Source: Chinchilla lanigera (lineage: Eukaryota > Chordata > Mammalia > Rodentia > Chinchillidae). From it: a stretch of DNA of 64,000 nt. Positions within the stretch are counted from its first letter, which is position 1; the number at the start of each line of letters is the position of its first letter. Made by a program: the position numbers and the translations under genes. The notes under the pieces were generated by a model, which worked only from the letters and a program-made list of their open reading frames with translations, was not told the DNA's origin and did no database searches. Location of the stretch: positions 1,717,573 to 1,781,572 of the forward strand of contig NW_004955465.1 of the NCBI RefSeq assembly GCF_000276665.1, written 5' to 3'. Positions 11,000 to 22,520 of this stretch are shown piece after piece.

Positions 11000-11414
11000 C
11001 AGGCACTGCCATTTTCATCACTGTGTGTCTTGCACTTCGCATCAGGAGGTGCTCACGATTTATTGAGTTAACTCCCCAGAAAGCTGAGTGTGATTTCCTG
11101 ACTTGGTGTCTAATAGATTAGTCAAGAACTTCAACTCTGGCCCTGCTCTTATATTTCCTTTGGCTGTTTTCCATCTAGTTTTGTTATCACGGCAGGGCAG
11201 GAAATAGGGCAAAGCAAGTGAGGGTTTAGGGTGCAGGATTTAAGGAGGTGCTCATCCTCAGATGTGTGTATGCCAACCTGACAGTGGGCACCTCCTTAAA
11301 CTTTGTACCCTAACTGCCTCATTTTCCTCCTCTAGTCCTAGTTCTGTACATGGGAAATGTTTCTTAATTTCTCTAAATTTCATCTGTAATCAAACTCAAA
11401 ATGTCAAACTCAAC

Positions 11415-11512
11415 ATTAAACCCAAAAAAGCTGTTTGAAGGCTAAATGAGATGCCTTGTGCAGTGTGTGAAATGTAAGTCACTCACAGTTGGTAGCTGTT
11501 ATTATTAGGGGT
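11415..11512 (+). mobile_element. MIR fragment
   Basis: 'aaggctaaatgagatgcctt' and 'gttggtagctgttattatta' are the 3' part of a MIR in sense orientation. Confidence 0.5.
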
Positions 11513-11686
11513 TCTGTCCTTAGGTCGCTCTGATTTGACAGCATAATCCTCCCCATCCTCCAAAAGTTGCTTAACACAGAAATGCACTCTTTCTTATAGC
11601 TACTTGCTTTTCTCCATTCATTTTGCTTCAACTTCACTACAGCCCAGCCTTGTCCTCATCCTCGGGACACTTTGAAACTGACCATC

Positions 11687-12113
11687 TGTTTTAGTTACTT
11701 CCTCATTGCTGGGACAAAATACCAAGCCTTCACAAATTAAAGTAGGAAAAGCTTCTTTTAGCTTATAGTTTGTAGAGGTTTCAACCTATAGTTGGCTGGC
11801 TCCAAGGCAGGGTGACATAGCAGGGGAAAATGGTAGAGAAGTAACAGTCCATGGCAGGGCAGGCAGGAAGCAGTGAAGCTGTGAGCCTCCCTTTCTCTTT
11901 TATGCCATTCAGGACCATTGGTTGGTGCCACCCACATCCAGTGTGAACCTTCCATTATGCACATCCAGAACTATGCTAAACCAATCAGAAAATTAATTTA
12001 GTTATCACACACCCTTAATCCATATTGATACACTGTAGATCCAACCAGCTCTGTGAAGCTCCACTTATGAACACATGAGGCTTTGGGGGGACATCTAAAT
12101 GCAATCTATCGCA
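11687..12113 (-). mobile_element. LTR of the same rodent family, antisense
   Basis: It reads 'tgttttagttacttcctcat' at the left, and the right border ends '...caatctatcgca', i.e. TG...CA. Internally 'tggctggctccaaggcaggg' is the inverse of the 'agccagc' block in the sense copies at 10618 and 43380. The 5-bp flanks (ccatc, ctgtc) do not match exactly, so the TSD has decayed or the borders are off by a few bases. Confidence 0.66.
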
Positions 12114-12117
12114 CTGT

Positions 12118-12925
12118 CCTTTTACTTTCACTGGAATCCTGCAACTTATTAATTATAATGTGAGTAAAAATTACTTTGCCATTGACTTCTACCTCCCTTT
12201 TATGGGAGGGAAAATAGAAACAAGAAGAAAAGCAAAAGCCTGAAAATGAGTGGGTTACCATTAATGAAGAGGTAATGAAAGGCATTCATCAACATCTCTA
12301 CAAATCCAGATGCTTTGACAGTGTGTTTCAGGTGACAAATTCCAAAAAGTTCTTACTCTGCTCCGTTAACCTGATGAATGATGCAAACTGAGGGGAAAGA
12401 GGAAACCATTTAACAGATACAAATGGTATGGAAAGTTTAAGGTAACCTTCTATATAGTGTGGATTTTGAGCTTCCTATAATTTGGGGGGAATTATTACCT
12501 GTTTATATGCATAAAAAATTATATATTCATTATACAGTAATACTGTACTGTACTAAGGTTCACAATTTGGGAGCAATTTGGTTTGGAAACAGAAGTGTTA
12601 AGCAAAATTTTGCTTCCATTTGCCAACTCCACATCAGGTGATGAACATGACCATGGTCATCTTCCCTGCATGAGCATGAGCATGGCCATCTTCCCCAGAA
12701 TCATGGAATGAATTAAATTCATGAACCGAGTTACCACTGTATTGATTGTTAGGTCAATTGGGGCAGGGCAGAAACAAGTTTAGTCATTCTCTTAATATCT
12801 CCTCACTTGTTCACTCATTAAGTTCATTTGGCAATTTCAGCCAACATTTGAGTAAATATTTACCTGTGAACAATTGTAATAGCAATAATAATAACAATAA
12901 TGATGATAATATTACATATTTTGAA
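12118..12925. other. Mostly unassigned, with a short ATA-rich run
   Basis: No gene. Near 12880-12915 there is an imperfect (ATA)n/(GATA) run. The rest is AT-rich single-copy looking sequence. Confidence 0.45.
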
Positions 12926-12929
12926 TGAA

Positions 12930-13090
12930 TAGTGTATTCCATGTAACATATTTATATATTTACATACCAGCTTTGCTGTTTGACAGTTATCCTTCCAGGG
13001 AGATACTACTGATTACAAAATGTTTTTGCAGATAGGAAACCAACTGGAAACAGAGGTCAGGCAGTAATTTTGTCACTGTCACATAGGCAT
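12930..13090 (-). mobile_element. Possible MIR fragment, antisense
   Basis: 'gtttttgcagataggaaacc' followed by 'ggaaacagaggtcaggcag' resembles reversed MIR. Weak. Confidence 0.35.
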
Positions 13091-13109
13091 TTGGAGTGTG
13101 GATTAAGAA

Positions 13110-13270
13110 CGAACAAGACCTTGATGACTATAATATACCCAGGCAATTCTGTAGTTCCAGGTATGGTGCTGGACTCCAGGAATACAAATAGAAGAAGAAA
13201 AAGGGACAGGGATCTCTCCTGTAGGAGCTCAGAGTCCGGCAGAGATCATAGTGACTTTAAACACTGTACC
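13110..13270. mobile_element. Ancient interspersed repeat, class uncertain
   Basis: The phrase order 'ggtatggtgctggactccag', 'gaatacaaatagaag', 'aggagctcagagtc' resembles a common mammalian repeat that carries 'caggcactg...ggggatacag...ggagctcacagtc'. I cannot place it in a class. Related blocks are at 15560, 46215 and 49805. Confidence 0.35.
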
Positions 13271-13274
13271 TGCC

Positions 13275-15270
13275 GAAGGGCATTATTGCTGCATTTAACA
13301 TTTCACACAGAACATGAGGGTTTAACTAGACTTTGGGATTCCCCCATGATCCTAGTGAGGAATAGTAAGTGAAGCCGAGTTCCAGGCATGAGAAGCAACA
13401 AAATGGAAAAATGTCCCAGGAACTTCTTGTGTGAGAAACTTAACTGCAAGACTTATAGGGACTTTAGTAAACTATTTATTGTATTTCCTTGATTCTAAAG
13501 CACTACTTGTATATTATTAAGAATATCTTACAGTCACTGTTCATATTCAAGGTGGCCATGTTTCATTTTTTCTCCAACGTCTTTACAAGGTCAGTAATGA
13601 GCCCCATAAAACTGGCATCTCAGAGTCAAAGAAATTTCAGAATTCTTCTCTTGCTAATGGATTATCACTCAAAGGTAAAAATTAAAGCTCAAGTGCCCTG
13701 GAAGAAAGGTGGCTTCCACTCTGAGTGCAAATTAAATTCAGGTGGTCTTTTTCACCAATAAATAACTGGCCTACTTTTAGGGCTCTGGCTAGGAACACAC
13801 TATTGACTTCTAGCTCTTGATTTAACAATGTGTCTTAATGGTTTTAGGCAAAGGACAATGATTTTATGGAATAAAAAATAACTGAAGGAGCCTGATTACT
13901 TATTAAAGACAACACGTTTAATGCTCAGAATGACATCACATCAAATTAATAAGTTTTTAAAAATACAACCAAACAACATCCACATGTTAATGAGATAATG
14001 ATAGTTATGGCAACTCTCACAAAAATGGCTAATTTTAGGCACAAGAACAAAATTCGTGTTGACAAACACAATTATAAATGCACTTCCAAAGTCTGTGCTC
14101 AACTAAGCAGAGAACTAACTATGTATAAAACAAATTTTGTTTGCAATTTGAAGTGTGAATACGTATGTGGGGGTACAGTAGCTATGGGATGAAAAGCAAT
14201 GCTAGGCTTTGGGAATTCCCAATGCTAGGCTAATGGGAATTTTAAAATATCAGCCCTGTATATTCCCAGAGCTCTCTGGCAGGTCCTGGGTGAGGAGCAA
14301 AATGTCAGAAAGATTTGCAGATGAAAAAAATGGCCAGTAAGACAAGTCCTTCCTGGTGGAATCTGGTTTGTGGCTCCATGTAAAGTGATTTTCCTGGATT
14401 GATTTATAAAGATGACCCATCATGAAGTGCCCTTTTCCTGAGGGGCTACAAGAACACAAGAGGAAAGCTTGGAAAGCACTTGTCATTGTATCTTGTCTTC
14501 ATCACCTTGAGTGGGGCTAGAGGTCCATGCCAAAGAAGATAGGAGAACATATTTGTGGTTCTTTTTGGTGGCCATTGACCACAAGCTGGATTTTAATTTC
14601 TACAGCACTGTTAGAATATTGGTGCCAGAATAGCCAATCATCCCTAAATTCCTGAGTTCCCAAGTGTAGCTCAGATGAATGAGGGTAGATGTGCTCCTGA
14701 GAGGCAATGCCTACCTTTGATTTGAGCTGTATCTCCTCCATGCTTTTCTTTATGGAGTAGACCAAAGGCAGTAAGCTTACTGACTCTGGTATGGCTTAGT
14801 CCCTCAGAGCCTACACTTGTGGGTCTGGACCTGGATCCTCTTTCCTTCCAAGCCAAAATGTCCTGCAATGTAGGTTGGCTAGAGATAAACCTAGAAGATG
14901 CTACATCTCCCTGTGACAAATTTATTCAATGACTCTTCTTAGCACCCTCAATAATAAGAGGCCAATTTGAAAAGAATAAACTTGTATACAGCTCAAAGAA
15001 CTGTCCCCAGCCATGGCAAAAGGAGCTGATGAGGACAATGGGAGGACTAAGTGGGAGGATCCAGGCGCAACACTGAACTCGGAGCCTGTTACACTTACTT
15101 TTTATTAACAGAAGCCAGAATTATAACACAGATATGTACACTGCTCACATCTGCTGCTCATTGCCCCACCACTAGTAAAAAGGTAATGGTACCTCTTAAC
15201 TAGAATCCATTTAGATTTTTGAGATAGTCTGGGTGAAGTGCTACAACATACTTGAATACTGATGTGTTGA
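13275..15270. other. Stretch without recognised features
   Basis: Two kilobases with no confident repeat. A short imperfect direct repeat (caatgctaggct) occurs around 14199 and 14219. ORFs of up to 90 codons are unsupported. This may be single-copy intronic or intergenic DNA. Confidence 0.45.
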
Positions 15271-15274
15271 AAGT

Positions 15275-15293
15275 AAAAAAAAAAAAAAAAAAA
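15275..15293. repeat. (A)19 run
   Basis: A pure A tract with no recognisable SINE body before it. Confidence 0.93.
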
Positions 15294-15559
15294 TCAGTCA
15301 TTCATCACTTTGACAACTTATTCTACTTAGGAGCCGAGACCCGGGAGTTTCTAATTCTCCTGAGATGTATTAGTTATTAATCATTTTAAGTTAGTGACTG
15401 AAAATGTACTGAATGTCAACATTATACTTGTTAAGGATTCATATACAGGGTGGTCTAACATTTTAATTTTGATGTGTTTTTCCCCCTACCAGATAGGTAT
15501 CTCAACTGCTTAAATTACGTTGCTCTTCCAACTGTAGAGACATGGTTATAAATTTGACA

Positions 15560-15860
15560 CACAGGCTATATGTGTTCTTGTTCTCATCCATGCATCCATC
15601 ATTCAACAGACATACATTAAATGCCTCCTCTGCACCAGGTTCCGATCTTAGATGCAGGGGATAAATCATTGTGAAAGAAAAAGTCCCTTCCCTCTAGCTT
15701 ATAAACATGCGACAGAGCCTGCTGTGGAAACAGGTAATTCCGAATACACATGTTAAGAAATGCAGTGAGGGTGCACAAAAAGAGCTGAAAATATTTCACT
15801 GGAAGGCAAAATCAGAGCTGAGTGAGAGACAAGTAGAAATTTCCCAGGGAAGATGATTTG
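15560..15860. mobile_element. Ancient interspersed repeat, class uncertain
   Basis: 'attcaacagacatacattaa', 'atgcctcctctgcaccagg', 'atgcaggggataaatcat' and 'gctgagtgagagacaagtag' follow the word order of a widespread old mammalian repeat. Class not assigned; the same family as at 46215. Confidence 0.4.
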
Positions 15861-16537
15861 TTTTGAAGCAGAGCTGTGGAAATTCAGGGCTTTGTACGTG
15901 CAATCTGATCTGATGGAAACTGAGGGATGAGGCTGCCTTGACGAGAAGGCTTAGAATGACGTGAGGCCAGGATAAAGAGTTTGGAAAAAGAAATCACAGG
16001 GGTGGTTTGGCTTTGCTTTGCATGAATCGATTTTATGTTTTAGAGTAACTTTATGCTTGCAAGAAACTGAGCAGACATTGCAGAGGGCCTTATTCCTTTT
16101 CCCTCCACCCATAGTTTCTCCAGGTGAGAGCCTGCATTACCCAATTAGTCACCAAAGGTTGTTAAGCAAGGTTATTTTAGGAGGGTCCTGGTAGATGTCA
16201 GGACATAGGACTGAAGTCAGGCTAGGCTGACAGTGAAGGCGGTAAGTTCATATTTGCCACTGCTATATTTAAGGTATTTGTGGGCCTCCAGGAAAAAGAT
16301 TCACACAGGTCTTAGGACATGGACTGGAGCATGAGATGATGCACATATCTTGAACATGACAGTTAGATGAAGTGCCCCAGGGAGGACTCAGAGAGTCTCA
16401 GAGGCAAGAAAGGCCTTGAATAAAGCCTTGGGATTCCCAAAATTTGAGAGCCAATCAGCATGGAAGATTCAGCAAATGAGGTAAGAGGGAGCAGCTCCAA
16501 AAAAAGGCAGAACTAGCAGACACAGACGGCTGAGATT

Positions 16538-16906
16538 CAGATATAGTTGAAGTCTCCAGCACTTCCTGTGGTGAAGTTTAATCCCCATTGCAAGGTAATG
16601 AGAAACTTAACGTCACTAGGATGTGTGAAGGTGGGACCTTTGGAGGCAATTAAGATTACATATGGTCATTAATCCCCTCATGATTGAATGTTGGTGGCTT
16701 TATAAGCAGAGGGTGAGAGAACAGAGGAAACACACATACACCGCTGCCATGATATGATACAACCAAGAGGATCCTCTCCATGGGTGAGCCCATGACAGCA
16801 CCTTGCCCTGAACTTCCAAAACTATGAGTCAAGTAAGTGTCTTTTCTTTATAAAATTATCCTTTACCAGCTTTTTCATTATAGCAATGAAAAACTGACTA
16901 ATACAC
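16538..16906 (+). mobile_element. MaLR-like LTR
   Basis: It contains 'cttcctgtggtgaagtttaa', 'gaaggtgggacctttggagg' and the 3' block 'ttccaaaactatgagtcaag' + 'tttctttataaaattatcc', ending 'aactgactaataca'. This is the typical layout of MLT1/MST-type LTRs, including the splice of the 'gaactatgagtcaa' and 'ctttataaa' blocks. Solo, with no coding sequence. Confidence 0.66.
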
Positions 16907-16909
16907 CAA

Positions 16910-18515
16910 GGAAGGAGATCATAAGATGTTGCAGACCATTCAAGAGATTAAAGTTGTTTTATAGTTTACTTGGCAGTTAAGGATGTTTCTAAAAGCAACA
17001 TCTTCAAAAGTGTTGATGTGTAGGATGTAAACATATGCCCTCCAGGGGCACTTCCTGTTTTCTAACAGTGATGTGCTTTTGAGACTTACCAGGACATTGC
17101 TACCTTTGGGCTAGTATAAACCATGCCCACAGGTGCATAGTTTGTTGCTGGCACCTGTGGGTGATGAACACCATGCAGATCTTACAGGGCTTGAGCTCTT
17201 AAGGTCCTCTCTCACATAGAAAGGGGCTGAGTCAAATATATGATGCATTTTGCTCCTCTGGAGCTAAAGTTTGATTAAGATAGCAGAAAAATAGCTCTAT
17301 CTTTTAGGATTCCCCTTGAATTTAAGTGCATGCTGGGTGGATCTCTGGACCCACTGGGAGCCCCTGAAATTATCTGAAAACTTTTTAGATATTTCCTGGA
17401 GGAGACCTGGTTTCAGGTGTGAGCAGTTTGGATTTGATCAGTCCTATGCAGATCTACGCTGCCCAGTGTGCAGCTGTTCCATGCTGCTCTGGATTTGCAG
17501 CAAGAGGCTCTTGGGACTTTGAATACTAAAATTTGTATGAAGTTTTTGACACATGAAGTGCTCTTAGGAGACTTACCAGAGTACTCACAGCAAATTTGCC
17601 GGGCAACCAGGCTTTATAGACTAGTCACACGATGAACCTCAGGATCCAGTGCTGCTTTGTATTCTACACAGTCTCTTTCCATGGAGACCCGGGATGCCAT
17701 CCTTTGTGCTCTTTATCAGATGGGGCCATCTGATGTTTGTTTATATATCTGCATTGGTTTTTTCTTTAGGAAACTTGGTGTCTAATCTGATATGCTAAAT
17801 TGTGCTTCTCGGAGGTGTGGGGGAACTGATGTGAAACTTTAAAGTATGAAACATGTTGATGATACTCTAAATGCCAGTTTTGAAGAAACAGAAGGACGAA
17901 ATAATCCATTTATGAGGGAAGGCGTGAATCTGCTTGAGATGGCCCATGGGGTGATATCTATTACCTTTGTGGATTCTTCCCTAGCAGGGTACATCCTAGC
18001 TATGTAGATGTGCACAAAAAGCACCAGCTGACAGAATATTTTCAAAATCAAAGAACTGATTCTTAGGATAATACAATTTGTGCACTACAGATAATGAAAT
18101 ATAATCGACACTGACCCTCCGATTCCTTATATAAATGGGGTCCCCTGAAAGCCTGCTCTGGTCACCTGTAAAGCAAAGAGCCGTTGTGGAGTACAGCACT
18201 CATGAACTATCTCTTTGTCCTCATGATGTACATTTGCCTCCCTCCCTCGTCACTGTCTTTTCAGGGAGTAACAGTGCTTTTAGGCTAGGGTTTCTCAGTT
18301 GATCCTGGGGGAGGTTCGCTGCCTTAAATCATGCTGAGGCTATTTTGTGAAGACATTTGGAAAAGAAACAGAAGCAATAATAAAGGTGCCTGTGATAAAC
18401 TCTTTGGAAAAACAGCACAAATTCAAAGGCTGCTGCTTTTTCACCTGAAATATCTGTGGACAGTCTGGATCTTCCTGTTTATTTTTTTAGTTTTACTTTT
18501 TTCATTTAAAAAAAA
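16910..18515. other. Stretch without recognised features
   Basis: No confident repeat or gene. Short ORFs (68 codons at 17316-17522) have no recognisable family. Confidence 0.45.
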
Positions 18516-18519
18516 AGAA

Positions 18520-18990
18520 AAATAAACACTAGAAACAATGGTATAAAATTTCAAAACAAGATTGTAGGAGATTAACAATGGTTAGTACATTGTACATTGT
18601 TATTCTCAAAGTAGTTGCTCATACTACAAGATATAGGCATGAAAAATTGATGAAACAATATAAGCATAAATCTTTCAATGAGCTAATCGCAATTAGTAGT
18701 ATAACTACTTGAACTATCTTATGTGTGTGTGTGTGTGTATATTTTCCTTTTCCCTTCTTTCTTTTTTCCCTTGCCCCATCCCAGTTTCTCTTTCCTTTTC
18801 AGCATTTTCTTCCCATTTCACAATGTCTATTATACATTTGGGTATTATTTACTATTGCAGCTTCTTACACTAGGGAGACAATACCATGTTTACACATGCA
18901 AGACTGATTTATTTCACTTATGAGTATAGACTCAAGTTGCTGGATCTTCCTGTTTAAACAATCATTGGGGTATCTCATAGGCCTTGCCCC
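18520..18990 (-). mobile_element. Old L1 3' region, antisense
   Basis: 'aaatttcaaaacaagattgt', 'tagtacattgtacattgtta' and 'gtagtataactacttgaact' lead through a (TG)n into 'gactgatttatttcacttat', the known order of an antisense L1 3'UTR/ORF2 end. The first 200 bp has a diverged sister copy at 61060-61320. A short (TG)8-like run sits at 18723-18738. Confidence 0.5.
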
Positions 18991-19199
18991 TTGCTTTGAA
19001 CTAGAAATAACTTGAGATATCTACAGACAACCACATTGTTTAACATATATTGCCCTCTAGCAGGTGCCTCAGTATTGCAAGCATTGAATTCGGAAATTGT
19101 TTTCCCTTATCAGGTCTCTGGTAAGTTCACTGCAAGGACAGACTATCTCCCAACTGCCAGGATTTGGAATTTGAATGCCAGTCCCAACAGGCTTGTGTG

Positions 19200-19550
19200 T
19201 TAAAGGCCATGTGTCTAGACTGGTGTTATTGGGAGATGGTGGAAACTTTAAGGTGTGGGGCTGAAAGAGGGGTCTCAGATCATTGGAGATATGCTCTTTA
19301 AAAAGACTGTGGGACTCTGTCCATCTTTTCACTCTCTTCTGCCCACTGGCCAAGAAGTGAGTTGTTTTACTCCCTAATGAGCTCTCACCATGATGCGTTT
19401 TCTCACCACAGTCCCAAAGCAAAGGGCCAACCAAACATGAGCCGGAATTTCCAAAACTATGAGCCAAACTAAACATTTTTTCTTTGTAAGGTGATCAGAT
19501 ATTTGTTATATTTACAGAGAAGTGGCTTGCACACCAACTAAGCATGAGCA
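19200..19550 (+). mobile_element. MaLR-like LTR, diverged
   Basis: The 3' half is clear: 'ttccaaaactatgagccaaa' followed by 'ctttgtaaggtgatcagata' matches the poly(A)-side block of MaLR LTRs. The 5' half ('gtgttattgggagatggtgg') fits but is more diverged. Confidence 0.55.
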
Positions 19551-20148
19551 AGGCCAAAATGAGAGTATATTTTCCTTAGGGGAATATTTCCCAAGGTAAG
19601 ACACTGTGAGAAACATTCTAATTCCTGGATTTTTTTTTGTACAAAGCACTAAACATTGATTTCTGCAGACTAGAAAAGAAGGACAAAATTAAAATGATCC
19701 TACAGAAGGTTGGCAAATCACATATGGCCACAATATCCATGACTGATTGAGTTGACATGATGTATGGATTCAGACAGTGAAAATCAGTGAGTAGTAATAA
19801 AGTTCTTAAATCAGTAGGGATTTCTTGAGTACCTGGTATAGTCAACTCAGTGTTAAGTGTTTGGGGGATTTTCTCACAAATTATTGTGTTATGACTAGAT
19901 GTCTTATAAACTCTTTCTCCCAATTTCCTTCCATGCGTCACCTTCTAGGCAGTCTGAACTTTCATGCCTTTCAGAAATGGCATGTTTCCCTCTGAGCTCA
20001 TTTATCACTTAGCCATCCTTGAGACCGTCACCACATGTGGTCAGGTGCCACAGTTACATGCATATGTTGCGTGTCCTCCTTGGCTCCAACTCCCTGAGAG
20101 GCTCTCAGAGACACCTTGCTCACTGAACTGCCATAGTGTAGTGTGACC
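19551..20148. other. Stretch without recognised features
   Basis: A 107-codon minus-strand ORF at 19618-19941 has no recognised domain. No repeat recognised. Confidence 0.4.
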
Positions 20149-20149
20149 A

Positions 20150-20310
20150 AACAGATGTGGTTCAGATCTATGCTTTGCCACATCTTATCTGTCTTTGGAC
20201 CTTCGTTTTTTCATCTATAAAATGGAAACATGCCTTTCTTCATACCTTTAGGGAAAATTAGAGTCTGACCTGCTCATAGTGGGTATAGGTATCTAGTAGA
20301 TAGTGGTAAT
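20150..20310 (+). mobile_element. MIR SINE
   Basis: 'tgtctttggaccttcgtttt' followed by 'ttcatctataaaatggaaac' is the MIR core and 3' part in sense orientation. Borders approximate. Confidence 0.58.
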
Positions 20311-21439
20311 TATGTTGAACATACTGGGTTTCCATATTTATTCATGGTGCTAAGGAATGAAATTGAAATTGGATTTTTAGTTATTGTTTCTTACCTACTA
20401 GAAGATGAATAAAACTTGAAGATGTTTATTTTCACTCAATAAAGACTATGCGTTTGTTTCTGTTATCATTATGTAATTCAATGTAGTTTTAAAAAAAAAA
20501 AAAACAAAAAAACCCCAAAAAACCCGTAATTTTACCAAGGAAGTTTTATTTTCCAACATTTCAAAACAAGTACCCTTTTCCTTTTATTAATGTAAGAGTT
20601 AGCCAATTTTCATTGATGTATCTTTTCATGATTATTTTTATGTCTTTATCACTAGATACCTGCACTTTATAGGGCATCAGCTGGCAAATAAAAGACAACT
20701 GTGTCTTGGGATGGCCACCATTAGAGTTTCAAAGGTGTCTGCCATATTGCTGCTGATAGGCATGCTTCAGAGCTGCTATAAGCCATCATAGAGGGAGAGG
20801 CACAGAGAGAACCTGCCTCTCTCCTGGCCAGTCTGGGCTCCCTAAGTGTTTCCTACAAAGGCTGGACTTGGCTCTCACTTATGCAGCAATGAAGAGCAGA
20901 TGGATCCATATAAAGGAACGGGGCCAAGTGAGATTAGCATCTTCATTTCCCAGTACTCACTGCTGTGATGAGGAAAAGAGCCTCAGAGCTTGCCAGGCCT
21001 GAGCTGGGTGGATATGGAGGGGAGCGAGAATTTTAGGATGAGGGGATTGGGGAAATCACACACTGTTAGAAGCTGAGGAAGAGTGGGAAGCATAGGCAAT
21101 GGGCATGTAAGAGTGGTGGGCTTAGATGCTAGTGAGCATGTCCTCCAGGGAAACTTCAAGTATTCACTGCATATCCAAAGCCGCAGCAAGAGAGCCAGGA
21201 AACTTTCTGCTTGCTTTGGGCATCAGCCTATTTCCAAATTAGCCCTCATGATGACTCCGCATGTCGAATGTACTGAAATCATCGAAGTTGGGGTTGATGC
21301 ATGGCTCATTGTACTTACATTGCGCTATTACTTATTAAAGGAGCAAGATGTGCTTTCAGCTACTGGTAAAAATAATTTCTTTATCTACTCTGAAGATATT
21401 GCATGGAGCTCCATGCCATGCCCTTCATATTTTTAAATT
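20311..21439. other. Stretch without recognised features
   Basis: An A-rich low-complexity patch lies at about 20490-20525. A 117-codon ORF at 21083-21436 has no recognised domain and is likely chance. Confidence 0.42.
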
Positions 21440-21700
21440 CACATCCCTGTTCAATTAATATAATTGCAAAAATAAATCTAAAACTAATTATTCCTCCATA
21501 TAATTACATATCTCACAACTCAGCATTTGCATGATAAAAGCAACCATAGCTATTACGACAGTAGATCCTAATAGCTTGCAACTGTGATTTAATTGCAGTT
21601 TAAGTTGACATTGGAATGTAAACAGCGCTATTGCTGTTATTTCAAGATCACTGCACTGTAAGAAAGAGCAAGTTACAACTAAATTTTGGTAGAACGGTCA
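21440..21700. promoter_or_regulatory. Candidate conserved non-coding element
   Basis: The segment is AT-rich but not simple repeat, free of recognisable transposons, and packed with homeodomain-type TAAT/ATTA cores. A perfect octamer ATTTGCAT (POU factor site) is at 21525-21532. Neural or developmental enhancers often look like this. The assignment is inference from motif density only, because conservation cannot be seen here. Confidence 0.28.
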
Positions 21701-22234
21701 GCAGGTTCCACCAATAGCAAGAAAGAAGGCAAAAACGATGAGATGGGAAAGAGAATGACATCGAGTTGGCTGATAAAGTTGGGATCGTTAACAACAAAAT
21801 CAACAAACAAACAAACTTACTGACCAGCCAATGTCTATGCAAGTATTTTGGGTTCCTGGAACATCTACTGGTATGGCAATTAGGAGTCTCATTCTCCTCC
21901 CCGCCTCCGTTTCCTCGATATTGCTATGCACTCAACATTTTTGCCTTTTTCTTGCCTGTCATCCCTTCTTCTGCTGTCTATGCAGCCACTTTGCACAGTT
22001 TACAAAAATGCAAGTCTGGTGACGACACTTCTCTGCTGGAAATGACCCAGTGGCTCTTTCTAACTAGGAGCAGAAGCTGTCTCCATGTTGTCGAATAAGC
22101 CTTTAGGAGGACACTGAGACTGGTTGCTTCCCACCTACTGTGTGTCTCCTCCTCCCTCCTGTTCTTCCTATCCAGTGTTTCCAGTGATTGGCTGGCTTGC
22201 AATTCTGTGAACACTGTTCTTTACACCCGCATTT

Positions 22235-22520
22235 ACTTGGGTCATAATCACTTCCCTCTTTCTTATCTGCTGTTTAAGACACAAACAGCCCCTCTTTTGT
22301 CAGGCCTTCCTTGATTCCTACAAGCAAGATTATCTCTACTGCAGATGCCACACAACATCCTGTTTTTAATTCTGCAATTACATGTAACACATTTTACCGT
22401 TCTTTCCAATTATGAATTGTCTTTTGCCTTAGACTGCATGAAATAAAGGCGGCCATCAATCTTGCATCTTATTTTTTCCTAGAATTTAGCTCTCTGCTAG
22501 ATCTGTAATGGACAGTCCAC
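22235..22520 (+). mobile_element. L2 LINE 3'-end fragment
   Basis: 'gtcaggccttccttgattcc', 'attacatgtaacacatttta' and 'gccttagactgcatgaaata' follow the L2 3' end order (…aggccttccctgac… actgtgagctcc…). Diverged relic. Confidence 0.5.
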
